Position numbers and translations under genes: made by a program. Positions 12,010 to 22,000 of a stretch of DNA of 64,000 bases are shown one piece after another. Positions within the stretch are counted from its first letter, which is position 1, and each line of letters begins with the position of its first letter. The stretch lies in assembly GCA_025766275.1 (NCBI GenBank), contig JAFKAC010000004.1:62001-126000 (forward strand), given 5' to 3'. Under the pieces are notes generated by a model. The model was given only the letters and a program-made list of their open reading frames with translations, did no database searches and was not told where the DNA came from. Origin of the DNA: Lactarius indigo. Its lineage: Eukaryota > Basidiomycota > Agaricomycetes > Russulales > Russulaceae.

Positions 12010-12507
12010 GTTTAATAACTTTTGCATAGCGCTGCCGATTAGCTATCGGTAGTCAGTGGGAGCTTAAAACTACAATTCCTTTAGAAATAAATCTGTTTCA
12101 TTCCCTCATTTACAATTAGGCCTGCTATATAGTCTCCAACGGAAAGTCAGAGTTATCTCTATAAAGGGAAACAGATTGGATGTTTTGCTTCACTGCAGCT
12201 AGCCATGAGTCACCGGTAGGTGTTTGTGGCTTGGGCTGCCGGTGGAGGGTCTCTGCTAATGACATTCTATTAGCACATAGCTGGCGGGAGGGCTGCCGAT
12301 ATATGGGCTTGTGACAGGCATGTGCCACAGGCATTTCCTCACACAAGCAACAGAAACTTCAAATGGAGATGTCTCGGAGTCATGTGCATGATGCAGCATG
12401 GGCGTATACTCACTTAAGATCATCAGCACTCATCAGCAGCTCCCAAAGGCAGCTTCTTAAGCATAGAGATTCCATTCCATTTGTGCATCAATTCACATCC
12501 GCATACC
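12010..12507. other. Spacer between KDZ and the next gene
   Basis: About 500 bp with exact GCTGCCGA at 12031 and 12292 and the variant GCTGCCGG near 12237. A 73-codon frame on the minus strand has no family resemblance. No gene supported. Confidence 0.45.
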
Positions 12508-13185
12508 ATGTCCACTGAAATCGGCACCTCCATACTAGACGCTGCACTCGCCTACATTGGCCAGAGAATATCCATTATCCTTCTCAAACCTGCCGATATT
12601 GACAAAAACTATATCGGCAGCTTACACAAGGAAGTGGTAAGCATTACTCAATGTGCTAGGAATATCTTTTCACCAGAAATTGGACTTAGCTTGCTGCTGT
12701 ATGGATTATTGGCCTTCTGTCATCTAGCGGCAGCTCCCCTCAAGTGCCAGAGTCGGTCAGGATTGCCTTTCGTGGGTTTTCAGACATTAGGAACCCAGGG
12801 TCCTATATGGCTCCTGAAGCAAACCAGCAGCTAGAGGGAATGTTCCAGGCAGCTGGCATTCCTCAATTTAATTTTACAGAGTGGTGGAAATTTGAAGGGG
12901 AGACAATGAAAGAACCATTCGATGTCCGTGAGGAGGTAGTAGTGGGGTTGCTGCGTGCTCTAGAGATGGTATGTACCTCGTTTCATTTACTGATCCTCAA
13001 ATTAACCAGTGCTGTAGCAGGAAGCTAGCATGCAACTTCGCGCTAGAATAGTAGGGAAATTCAAAGAAGCACAGGAACTGGTCAAGGAAATTGAGAACCA
13101 GGTTAATTCCCTTTACGATACGATCTCCAATGGTTTTGAGAGACTTGAGGGAGAGGCCTCTCGTTTGGAAGAAAACATGGGTTAA
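12508..13185 (+). CDS. Small unknown protein with C-terminal coiled coil (3 exons)
   Basis: I do not recognise this gene. Exon 1 12508-12636 starts at an ATG (MSTEIGTSILDAALAYIGQR) and ends at GTAAGC. Exon 2 ends at 12968 before GTATGT; its 5' border is probably 12753 to keep frame. It encodes VRIAFRGFSDIRNPGSYMAP and EWWKFEGETMKEPFDVREEV. Exon 3 13021-13185 ends in TAA and encodes a charged heptad-rich helix (KFKEAQELVKEIENQVNSLY) that is probably a coiled coil. Total about 170 residues. It lies about 0.5 kb after the KDZ gene on the same strand and contains TCGGCAGC at 12614, so it may be element cargo. Confidence 0.5.
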
Positions 13186-13216
13186 TGAGAATTATATTTC
13201 TATGTCTTTGTGAAAA

Positions 13217-13734
13217 TCAACTACAGTTTTCCATCCCCCCCTGCTAAGACATCTACCAAAACCATCTCATTTTCCAAATCACTCAAAAGGTCTTCCAATT
13301 TTTCTTTCCTTATCACCTTCCACTTTTTCAGGAAGCCAGCATTAGATCTGGCTTTTGAAAGCCATTCCGCAGAAACACCCTTTGGAGGGTCCTGTGTTGT
13401 GTTAGCTTCGGCAGATCAGATGACATTCCAAATCACCTTATCTATGAGCTTTTGAATCACAGGTTGTAAGAGCACCACATTTTTTGGGACCTCACTAAAA
13501 CCTCCGTTGGAGGGCCCTGTCATTTCCCTCTGATGTCGACCTGCATCAGAATCTGTTTCACTGAGGAATGAAACACCCTTCCAGAATTCAGAGCGCATCT
13601 ACAGGCATTGGTTTAGTGCCCTGGTTAGGCATTAGTTTTGATCCACACACTGCCTCCTTAAAGTTGTTCTCCTCTAACTCAGAGACATGCTTTTGTATCT
13701 CTGAATCGTTTCCCTGCATGGTAGATGGAAGCAT
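13217..13734 (-). CDS. Unknown small protein, minus strand
   Basis: Tentative spliced gene with ATG at 13732-13734 and TGA at 13217-13219. The first block reads NDSEIQKHVSELEENNFKEA. A middle block includes NVVLLQPVIQKLIDK. The last block, after a CAG acceptor near 13393, reads DPPKGVSAEWLSKARSNAGF and continues through a KWKVIRKEKLEDLLSDLENE helix. The splice between the first two blocks does not resolve cleanly, so the gene may be misread or broken. It is convergent with the gene ending at 13185. Confidence 0.35.
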
Positions 13735-13754
13735 GTTTCAGCGACACAATCAGG

Positions 13755-14170
13755 TGCTGCCGATAAGCTCGCAGTGACCCAATAAGTTTCTGCCGATAAA
13801 CTTACAATGGCCCAATCAGGTGCTGCCGATAAGCTCGCGGTGGCCTATCAGTTGCTGCCCATAAACCTGTTGCTGCTGATCAAGTTGCAGTGGCCCAATC
13901 AAGTGCTACCGATAAAATTACAATGGCCCAATCAGGTGCTGCTGATAAACTTGCACCAGCCTAATTAGGTGATGCCGATAAACTTTGCGGTAGCCCAATA
14001 GCCCAATCAGGTGCCGCCAATAAGCTCACGGCAGCCTAATCAGATAATGGCCATAAGCTTGCCATGGCCCAATCAGCAACTTTTGATATATTTGGAATGG
14101 TCCAGTCAGGTGCTACCGATAAGCTTGTAGCAGCCTACCCGGTGATGCAATAAACTCATAGCTGCCCAAT
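13755..14170. repeat. Tandem array 1, about 33-40 bp units with core GTGCTGCCGATAAGCT
   Basis: About ten degenerate copies of a unit reading roughly GTGCTGCCGATAAGCTCGC followed by GTGGCCCAATCAG. Exact GCTGCCGA occurs at 13756 and 13822; other copies carry GCTACCGA, GCTGCTGA or GATGCCGA. The reverse complement of the unit matches the sub-repeats of array 2 at 15.8-16.9 kb. Confidence 0.8.
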
Positions 14171-14345
14171 CAGACGCTGCTAGGAGAAATGCTGTGATGG
14201 CCTGTATTATATACCCACACTAGCTGCCAACAGAACCCGAACGCTCTGATAGGACAGTTGACAATATATCTGCATGGGCCATGATTACAGACCTGCATAT
14301 GCGCTCTGTACTGCCTCCCCCTGGATCTACTACCAGCTCTATTCC

Positions 14346-15732
14346 ATGTCAACATCCATGCTCGGTCTAACCAAAGATGAACAAACTCTTCACCACCATG
14401 CCGCTATGCTCAAAAATGGGCTAGAAGCATACTGCACATGCACACACCAAGATGAAATAAAGTGGAAGAATTTATTGAGAGCACACTTGGTATCCTAGTG
14501 TGCTTTCCATCTGCTTCTACAAGCTAAGCTCAGATATTTCTAGAGAGAATCGATGAACTATTTTGTTGATGCGAATACAAGAAGTCCCACACCTCCCCGT
14601 GTTCACCCACTCCTATTGAGCCTTGCTTTGATGTTCAACGAGTCTGAAACCTCCCTGAACATGAGAGCTGTCTCTGAGGATAATCCAAAGGTGTTAAGTA
14701 GCAACTATTATACTTCACCCAAAGATCTTCCACCGCTGGACATACATCTACCTGGTCAAAATGGTACGGTACTGTTCTCTGATGTTCATGGGTCTCTACT
14801 TACATCGGCAGCTTCCTGTGGCGAATGTATGGTACCTAAGCTTCAAGAAGGTTCGGCGATGGTAAGCAATGTAGCAATGAGTATCCCATCGGCAGCTTCC
14901 GTTCTGGAATCTATGGCACCTGAACCTCAAGACGATTCAACAGAGGTTGACCATTCAATAGTCACTATTCCTAGCAATGGGAAGAAGCAGCAGTGTGCTG
15001 CTGGTGGCGGTCTTCGGAGTGAGTCCCATATTTTATCCCACAGATGCACTGAGAAATAAAATTGCTGCCGAAGAAATTGTCACAAGATTGGCAGAAAAAC
15101 AGAAAGCTGCCGATGACTGTACTAAAGCAATCACCGGTACTATGCCAAAGAGACAAGATAATGGAAACGTAAGTGATTGGATTGAAACATAAAGCTGGCC
15201 CAAAGATCCAAGATCTATTATTCCTGCAGGTTCTACATGACACTCCAAATACCTGTAGTTCAAAGGTAGCTAGGCTACGAGATAAAGCCAAGGGTAAGAT
15301 GGCTAAGCACACAAACCCGCCAAAGGGAGATGGGCCAAATGTCAGGGACGAGGGGAAGCAGTCCAAGACAGTGTTTATAAAGGACAAGCCTTCGCCCCAA
15401 GAAGAGAATGCCGATGAAAGCAGGGAGGAAGGCAATGAGCCAGCAATCTCATGTGTGTTCACTGAAGTTTACATCTGGTTTTACACTCATCGTGCATACT
15501 GTCAGTTCGAGGTGAAGACAACAATAGTGTCGTCAGAGACCTAGAAAAAGAGGTCCAGGCTCTGAAAAGTAGATGCGAGGGGCAAGACAAGATGATTGGG
15601 GACCTGAAATCGAGATGTGAGACACATGAGAGGGTCCTTGAGATGCTTTGGCAGGAAATTGTGCGGCTTCATGACGGCCAGAAGACTCTAAATACCATGT
15701 ATGATGGAAAGAGCTATGATCTCATGCCATAA
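14346..15732 (+). CDS. Unknown protein with basic region and C-terminal coiled coil (5 exons)
   Basis: Five exons join perfectly in frame: 14346-14489, 14544-15018, 15044-15168, 15230-15452 and 15506-15732 (1194 nt, 397 residues). All borders are GT..AG; intron 2 is only 25 nt, which is suspiciously short. The start is the ATG giving MSTSMLGLTKDEQ. An upstream in-frame ATG at 14274 is possible. Exon 2 contains an internal duplication (SAASCGECMVPKLQ and SAASVLESMAPEPQ, 84 bp apart, at 14805 and 14889). Exons 3-4 encode charged helices with a basic KARLRDKAKGKMAKH-like stretch. Exon 5 encodes a strong coiled coil (DLEKEVQALKSRCEGQDKMI and following) with a repeated LKSRCE motif. The family is not recognised. 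It lies between the two inverted satellite arrays. Confidence 0.6.
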
Positions 15733-15799
15733 CTATAGTTCAAGTAGACCCTGTAGCTATTGCGAGTGTAATCAGATTCATCAGCATCAATCATACGTG

Positions 15800-16870
15800 C
15801 CGATTATGGGCCCACATGAGATATATGTTCGGCAGCCGTCACTACCTACTGTGGGCCATTACGAGCTAATTGGCAGCAGCACAAATGCCTTCCTATGGGC
15901 CCAGACATGTATATTGTCAGATGCATGATAGGTTGAATTGGGCCAATGCGAGCTCATTGGCAGAATATACAAGTGGCCATTGTAGGCCAATACAAGCTAG
16001 TTGGCAGAATACATGCATGGCTGCCATGGGCCCACACGAGATATATGTTCAGCAGCCGTCGCTACCTACTGCGGGCCATTACGAGCTAATTGGCAGTAGC
16101 ACAAATGCCTTCCTATGGGCCCAGACATGTATATTGTCAGATGCATGATAGGTTGAATTGGGCCAATGCGAGCTCATCGGCAGAATATACAAGTGGCCAT
16201 CGTAGGCCAATACAAGCTAGTTGGCAGAATACGCGCATGGCTGCCATGGGCCCACATGAGATATATGCTCGGCAGCCGTCGCTACCTACTGCGGGCCATT
16301 ACGAGCTAATTGGCAGTAGCACAAATGCCTTCCTATGGGCCCAGACATGTATATTGTCAGATACATGATAGGTTGAATTGGGCCAATGCGAGCTCATCGG
16401 CAGAATATACAAGTGGCCATCGTAGGCCAATACAAGCTAGTTGGCAGAATACGCGCATGGCTGCCATGGGCCCACACGAGATATATGTTCAGCAGCCGTC
16501 GCTACCTACTGTGGGCCATTACGAGCTAATTGGCAGTAGCACAAATGCCTTCCTATGGGTCCAGACATGTATATTGTCAGATACATGATAGGTTGAATTG
16601 GGCCAATGCGAGCTCATCGGCAGAATATACAAGTGACCATCGTAGGCCAATACAAGCTAGTTGGCAGAATATACACATGGCTGTCATGGGCCCACACGAG
16701 ATATATGTTCGGCAGCTGTCGCCACCTGCTATGGGCCATCACAATATCATCGGCAACAGCACAAGCTTGGTCTTATGTGCACATCGTCGGCCTACACAAA
16801 GCTCTTGTTCGGCAGCTTTCCTGCTTGCCCTGGGCCATTACAATTGCATCGGCAGCAGCAAATGCCAGTC
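15800..16870. repeat. Tandem array 2, 220-bp unit composed of about 45-bp sub-repeats
   Basis: About four full 220-bp copies (starts near 15809, 16029, 16249, 16469) plus a diverged fifth. Each unit contains sub-repeats of the form TGGGCCAATGCGAGCTCATCGGCAG. Exact TCGGCAGC occurs at 15829, 16269, 16709, 16809 and 16849; other sub-repeats carry TTGGCAG or TCAGCAGC. Open frames of 92 codons recur every 220 bp because the unit is stop-free in one frame; I do not regard them as genes. Confidence 0.9.
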
Positions 16871-17242
16871 CTATGGGCCCATACGTGTATATTGTCAATG
16901 ACATTGCAATTTAATTCTGGGCCAATACAAGCTCATTGCCAGATACCCCCCATTTGTCCTGGGCCTATACATGGACCTTGTGCAGTTTCCCTATATGTGT
17001 TTGGTTGGCCCATATGATGCCTATACAGAATACATATTCATGGGCCCATACATCTATATGCGCTTAAGTCACACAATGGGCCCACGTGGGCTTTGCCGAT
17101 GCACTCGTGAAATTGTCACGTGGGCTCTGCCAAGTACAATGACCCAAATCTGCGTCATGGGCTCAGTCGTAAGTGGGAAATGGGGGGTGGGGAGTGTGAG
17201 AGAGAAGAGAGGGGTGGGTAAGTGGGAAAGAGGAGCAAGTCC
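16871..17242. other. Degenerate continuation of array 2
   Basis: Contains further GGGCC-spaced remnants of the array sub-repeat (for example ATGGGCCCATACATC and TGGGCCCACGTGGGC) fading toward the LINE ORF1. No gene seen. Confidence 0.5.
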
Positions 17243-18784
17243 TCAGGAGGAAGCAGCCGGAGGAGCTGTTGCCTTGCTCCTAGGCTTGGCCTTCCAGCGC
17301 TTCAACTCCCCGATGTGCCCAAAGGCAAAAAGGACCTTATCCGCCAGGAGCGAACGCAGTGAGTCCCCTGAAGGGTCCTCAAAGGTCAGCACCATGGACG
17401 AAACAGATCCAGGTTTGTAAGTGCTCGGTGCCCTCACCCAAGATGGGGGCTGTGTGAATCTCAGGCCACAGCAGGCAGGGTTGTCCACCAAGAGGGCCGC
17501 ATGGAGTTCAGAGGGGGCATAAGGTCTGTGAGTGGGAGAAGCTCCGGTGGGGATTCCATTGACGAGGAGGCAAGACCATTTGCAATTCTCCCTGGCCAAG
17601 ACAGGGAGTGGGGAAGAGTCAGCGGAGAGAAAAGTCGCAAGGCTGTCAGAGATAAGGTGGGAAGAGGAGGTGAGGTGATGTGCCGTGGTGTCGGGTCCGG
17701 CAGTGACCACAAGGTTGTTCCTAGCTGTCCACCTAGCAGCAGACAGGGAGACCGCGTGTCCTTCCAAGTGGAGCATGGCGTTAAGGTGGGTCACAATCTC
17801 CTGGGGGGTGCGACGGACCGCAGGAGGGTTAGTGGCACCTTCAGCAGGCGGGCGGAGAGACACAACCAGGGAGGGCCGTGCTGGAGTCTTTGCCATGGTG
17901 GCAAAGGAGGGGGGTTTAGCAGGGTGTGAGGGTGCAGTGGGAGGAGGTGCCAGGATGGGCTTGGCCTTCGCCAGCGTGGGCGTGGGAGTCTGGGCAGAGG
18001 GTTTCGAGGCACGGGGCTTAGAAACAGGGGGGGTGATGGGAGGGGGGGGCAATGGAGTAGAGTCCATGTCCATTACCGGGGGGGAATCTGCGGGGGAGGG
18101 GGAGGGTGGGGCCACCACAACAGGCACTGGGGCAGGAGGGGGGGAGCGTATATGGCTTTCAATGGAGTCAAGACGATTGGATATCATCTCCAGTGCATGG
18201 GAGGTGGCCGTGGCACCCCGTAGCAGGCCAGAAAAAGACGGGACCAGGGCCTCGTCCAGGACTTGAAGGACGGCAGAGCGCACATCCTGAAGTGGGAATG
18301 GGGGGGGAGGAGGGGAGGGGCCAAGGTGGCCAAGAGGAGCGCCCAGTCTGACTAAGGGGTTGAGGCCAAGCCAGTGTAGGGGGGAAAGGCCTTCAAGGAG
18401 GCCAGCAGGAGAGTTGAGGATGTTGACGAGCTCAGCCATCAGGTTAACCCTGGTGATGTCTGCATCGATATTGGCGAAACAGTCGAGGATGAAGTCAACA
18501 CCACGTCTGTTGTCGTCAGTGTCATGGAGAGGGGGAGCGGAAGCAGGGTCAGCTGGGACCCGTCCAGAGGCGATGGCACGGTCGAGAGTCTCATTGAACA
18601 TATTGGACAATGGGTTGCGGTCGGGATCGTACTCAGTGTATTCAGAAGACATAGGGGATGGTGGTGGTAAGAGGAAAAGGAGCGACCACTCGCTGTGAAG
18701 CACATTAGCATGAGGTAGACACAAACGAGACATAATGTGAGCAATAGCTGTTTGGTTTGGCGTCATTGCGCACGCAGCGCACAT
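17243..18784 (-). CDS. LINE (Tad-like non-LTR retrotransposon) ORF1, gag-like, without a visible ORF2
   Basis: A single 513-codon frame without introns and with a GC-rich composition unlike its neighbours. ORF1 proteins of basidiomycete LINEs bind the element RNA. After a Pro-rich linker the conserved block follows: FATMAKTPARPSLVVSLRPP, then LSAARWTARNNLVVTAGP, KWSCLLVNGIPTG, FTQPPSWVRAPSTY and FGHIGELKRWKAK. This arrangement is typical of that family. The start may be the ATG at 18784 or, more likely, the ATG at 18652 (MSSEYTEYDPDRN). The frame stops at 17243 shortly after the conserved block, with no CCHC zinc knuckle. No reverse transcriptase follows on the minus strand, where array 2 lies instead. 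It is therefore a 3'-truncated LINE or a retained ORF1. Confidence 0.75.
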   Translation of the reverse strand: MCAACAMTPNQTAIAHIMSRLCLPHANVLHSEWSLLFLLPPPSPMSSEYTEYDPDRNPLSNMFNETLDRAIASGRVPADPASAPPLHDTDDNRRGVDFILDCFANIDADITRVNLMAELVNILNSPAGLLEGLSPLHWLGLNPLVRLGAPLGHLGPSPPPPPFPLQDVRSAVLQVLDEALVPSFSGLLRGATATSHALEMISNRLDSIESHIRSPPPAPVPVVVAPPSPSPADSPPVMDMDSTPLPPPPITPPVSKPRASKPSAQTPTPTLAKAKPILAPPPTAPSHPAKPPSFATMAKTPARPSLVVSLRPPAEGATNPPAVRRTPQEIVTHLNAMLHLEGHAVSLSAARWTARNNLVVTAGPDTTAHHLTSSSHLISDSLATFLSADSSPLPVLARENCKWSCLLVNGIPTGASPTHRPYAPSELHAALLVDNPACCGLRFTQPPSWVRAPSTYKPGSVSSMVLTFEDPSGDSLRSLLADKVLFAFGHIGELKRWKAKPRSKATAPPAASS

Positions 18785-19014
18785 GCGGGCCTTATACCAG
18801 ATACTACAGTAGTACGATCAAAGGGGCGTGTGATAGCGCATCAATGATCCTCGTGGCCTTCTTAGCGCATGACCCTATGTGGCACTTTAACATTACATTT
18901 AGTCCCTTCGCTGTCATCCGAGTGAGTCTTTCCGCTTCCCGACGTATACCACTGCACATTCAAACACCTCCCCGTTGGGAAACTAGATTGGTAGGCTTAC
19001 ACGTGGGGAGCTTG
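18785..19014. other. Spacer between LINE ORF1 and giant GTPase gene
   Basis: About 230 bp, with no gene seen. If 17243-18784 is a LINE remnant, this would be its 5' side. No target duplication was recognised. Confidence 0.4.
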
Positions 19015-22000
19015 CTACAGTAGAGTAGGATTCCTGCACGAAAACATATGCCCGTCATTGGATATGTAACCCAGTCCATCGGCAGCATCGTCAGTGCTCT
19101 TGGGAGGATGAAACATGGGTAACAAGCAATATGAAGCCTGTCCACGTGCAGTATGTTCGGAGCCTATCAAATGGGACGTGAGTAACGAACGTGTGGGAAT
19201 AAGTGGATTTTCTGGCACACCTGGGCACATTGCATCGCTGCGGAGTGTCATCAGTAACTTGTCCGGATGCAGGATGTATCAATTACAAACCATTTTCCAA
19301 AGTTAGCTTGCTCATCGCGGGTATATGGGTCTGCGTTGAACTATCAGCGTTGGCACATTTGGAAGAAAGGTGAACTACCTTTGAAGCCTGCGAGAGAAGA
19401 CGACATTTTAGCCTAGAATGGATCTCGGGAAATACGGCAGGTAACGAACCCATCCGGCGCCAGTAAAGGCCGTGAGTGATCGCATCCTTAGGTTTGTCCG
19501 GATTGGGAGTCATCCTGGTATTGATGTGCTGTACTTCAGCACCGCCGTCGCAGGGTTCACTCGCCCAGGCGCGGCAGTAGTCAATATGGACGTGTCTGCC
19601 CATTGACGAGCAGACGAGGTTGCACATCATGGGTGCTCCCTCGTCAGAGGAAAACTTGTGACCTCCCAATTCGAGACTCACGCCGTCTGGGCCGTCGACA
19701 GCCCAGCGAGTCCGCGTTATGGACCCGTGACTTGTTTCATGTTCTTGCTGGTGATGACCTTAAAACGTCATAAATGAGGATCCGTTGGTTGTCAATGACC
19801 TATGAGATAAATGCTTACCAAGCGGTAGAGTACAGATATATCCGCAATCATTGCAACTTGATGATCTCGATTTATCGCGTCAACACAAAATACAGCACGA
19901 AAATAACTCACCGCGTTTCGCAGAAGTGGAACAGTTGCGCCTCTCTGTCATGGATATGTCCACCCTCATGTGCCATCAACCCCGGTGGAATAGTCTTCAC
20001 ACACGGCAGCCGTTTTGCGACTGGGGACGATTGGATGTCAACACGGGCCTCATGCATCCCGCTAAATCACAGCAAACCTTGTGTATACTACACATTGTTT
20101 CAAGTTAGAGATGCATCGCAAAGCTTATATCCGTACTCACTCTGGTGTACTGGAACGTCCCATGTTTTCCTGTAAAAGTGGCCTCGATGGACTGGGTGTC
20201 AATCTGGCAGATTCCCGGGGCGGCACATAGCGCTGCACAATGGTGCGCTTCTCTGGTCGCACGGAACACAGTTTTAAACCATACCAGTTAGGAACAGGGG
20301 ATAACTATACTGACCCACACAAGTGGTGCGTGCCCGGAATGAGCCCATGAAGGTGGGGTTGATCACAAAGTCGTTTGCAGAGCTCGCACGAAGCCGGGCA
20401 GAGCCTCATATCGCAGGAATGTGACTCGTGTTCTTGGTCGCTTTAGAAAGGGGATTGGTCGGAAGCTGATCAATATCAAAGACGGAACGCGCCTGGGAAT
20501 ACTGCATCTTTCGTGACAGGAGAACGTCTTCCCACCCGGTAATACTATGTCCTTGAGAGCACAAGGCTGTCGAAATAACGTAGCCATAAGTAGGAATATA
20601 TTCCCCATAGCAGATGAAACCGTACCTCGCCACACATATGTATGGGCGCGGAGCACATATGCTCGTCCTCAGCATGCCCCATAACCTGAGAGATGATCTA
20701 AGTTCGAGTAGAACAAAGTCGCCCCTGCCCACCTTTGTGCAATCTTCTAGGCAGCCTCGCCTTCCCAACAACTCACAAGGATCGCCACAGAGATGGACGT
20801 TGACAATACAGCTGTACGCCGATGAGAAGTCGAAGTATCAGGAGACCCATCCCACGTACACGTCCTTCCCAGGATGACCGGCGCTACAGCACCGTTAGCT
20901 GGCAGCAAATAAAAGAGCACAGAGAACGTACGCTAAGCCGCAGAGTTTCGTAGAATCTTCGCAAAATCCGCAGTTGTACACACACTTGTGAGTCGTCCGG
21001 CAGCTGTGTTCGCCCTCATGCAGCCGACTACGAACGCAGAGGAGATGACATGATGCGCATTGAGCCTTGCAGAGTTGGACATTGATGTTCATCTCAATGA
21101 CAAAGCTGTCGAATCTTCTGTGTAGGTCCTCAATGGCAGCATGTCCACCTTGGAACTTCTCTAAATTTGAGTCCAACCAATGTCGGACATGGTTGACTCG
21201 CAAGTCAATCAGCCCGTTTAGGTGCGAAACTAGTACTCGCATCCACTCAGAATCGGGCATAAATTGTCGTGGTGGTCCAGAACTCTGCAGCTCCAATAGA
21301 GCAGAAAGATACATTTCAATCTCGTTTGGTGGGAGTTGCTTGCGATCAGAAATAGCAAAGCGTGCCGCAGTGTCATCGCATGCTACTGCGATGTCGGTGT
21401 CAAAATTCTACGTGGTGGGTCAGATATATTTTGTCCGCGATTCGGTTCATCAATACGGACTTTCAGGGGTTCGAGATCTGGTATAATCTCGGAATACCCC
21501 GTAGCTAACGCAAACGGAAGGAGGTCAGAGAGTGATTTGGCACGATGCTCGGCCATGGTATCTGTTGCAGGTGTGAATATTATTCGCAGATAGACGCGAA
21601 GAGACGGACGGGAAAGCGCTCCCCAGTCATTAGCCTGGAGGTGGATGTGATAAACCCTTGGCGGAACCGATAAAAACATGGCGCGTACTTTCAGCTTCGC
21701 CATGAGGGTCTTGATCGTGTAAAGGAATCCCCCCGCAGCTGGATGCGAGACCCTCTGTAGGTCGAGCCTCTTTTTGAGTGTCGCGAACAACTTGTAGAAT
21801 TCTCTAGACTCGATCGCAGGCCATGGTAGGATATGTAATCTCCCGCAGTGAAGGCGAGAGATAAAATTGAGATCTTGCTCTTGCTGCACGATCTGCTGGA
21901 ACTTGCGACTAAACCTACAAACGGCGACTTAACCGAGACAACCTTCGAAGTCGAGCGCCACGATGAGCGCCTCGTCGGTAGGTGTCACTGACATCCAGAC

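Noticed and set aside
12125..12346. 73-codon minus-strand ORF in the spacer after KDZ
   Set aside because: No recognisable motif, no supporting splice partners, and two GCTGCCGA copies suggest element noncoding sequence.
15800..16870. CRISPR-like repeat array
   Set aside because: Spacers are themselves repeated, the unit is 220 bp with internal sub-repeats, and the organism is eukaryotic.
15870..16901. Serial 92-123 codon ORFs repeating every 220 bp
   Set aside because: They are the same stop-free frame of a tandem satellite unit, with no splice signals or protein-like conservation. Treated as repeat only.
19079..19086. TCGGCAGC at 19079 as the right border of the octamer domain
   Set aside because: It lies in a conserved coding stretch of the giant GTPase (DDAADGLGY) and is isolated from the cluster, so chance is more likely.
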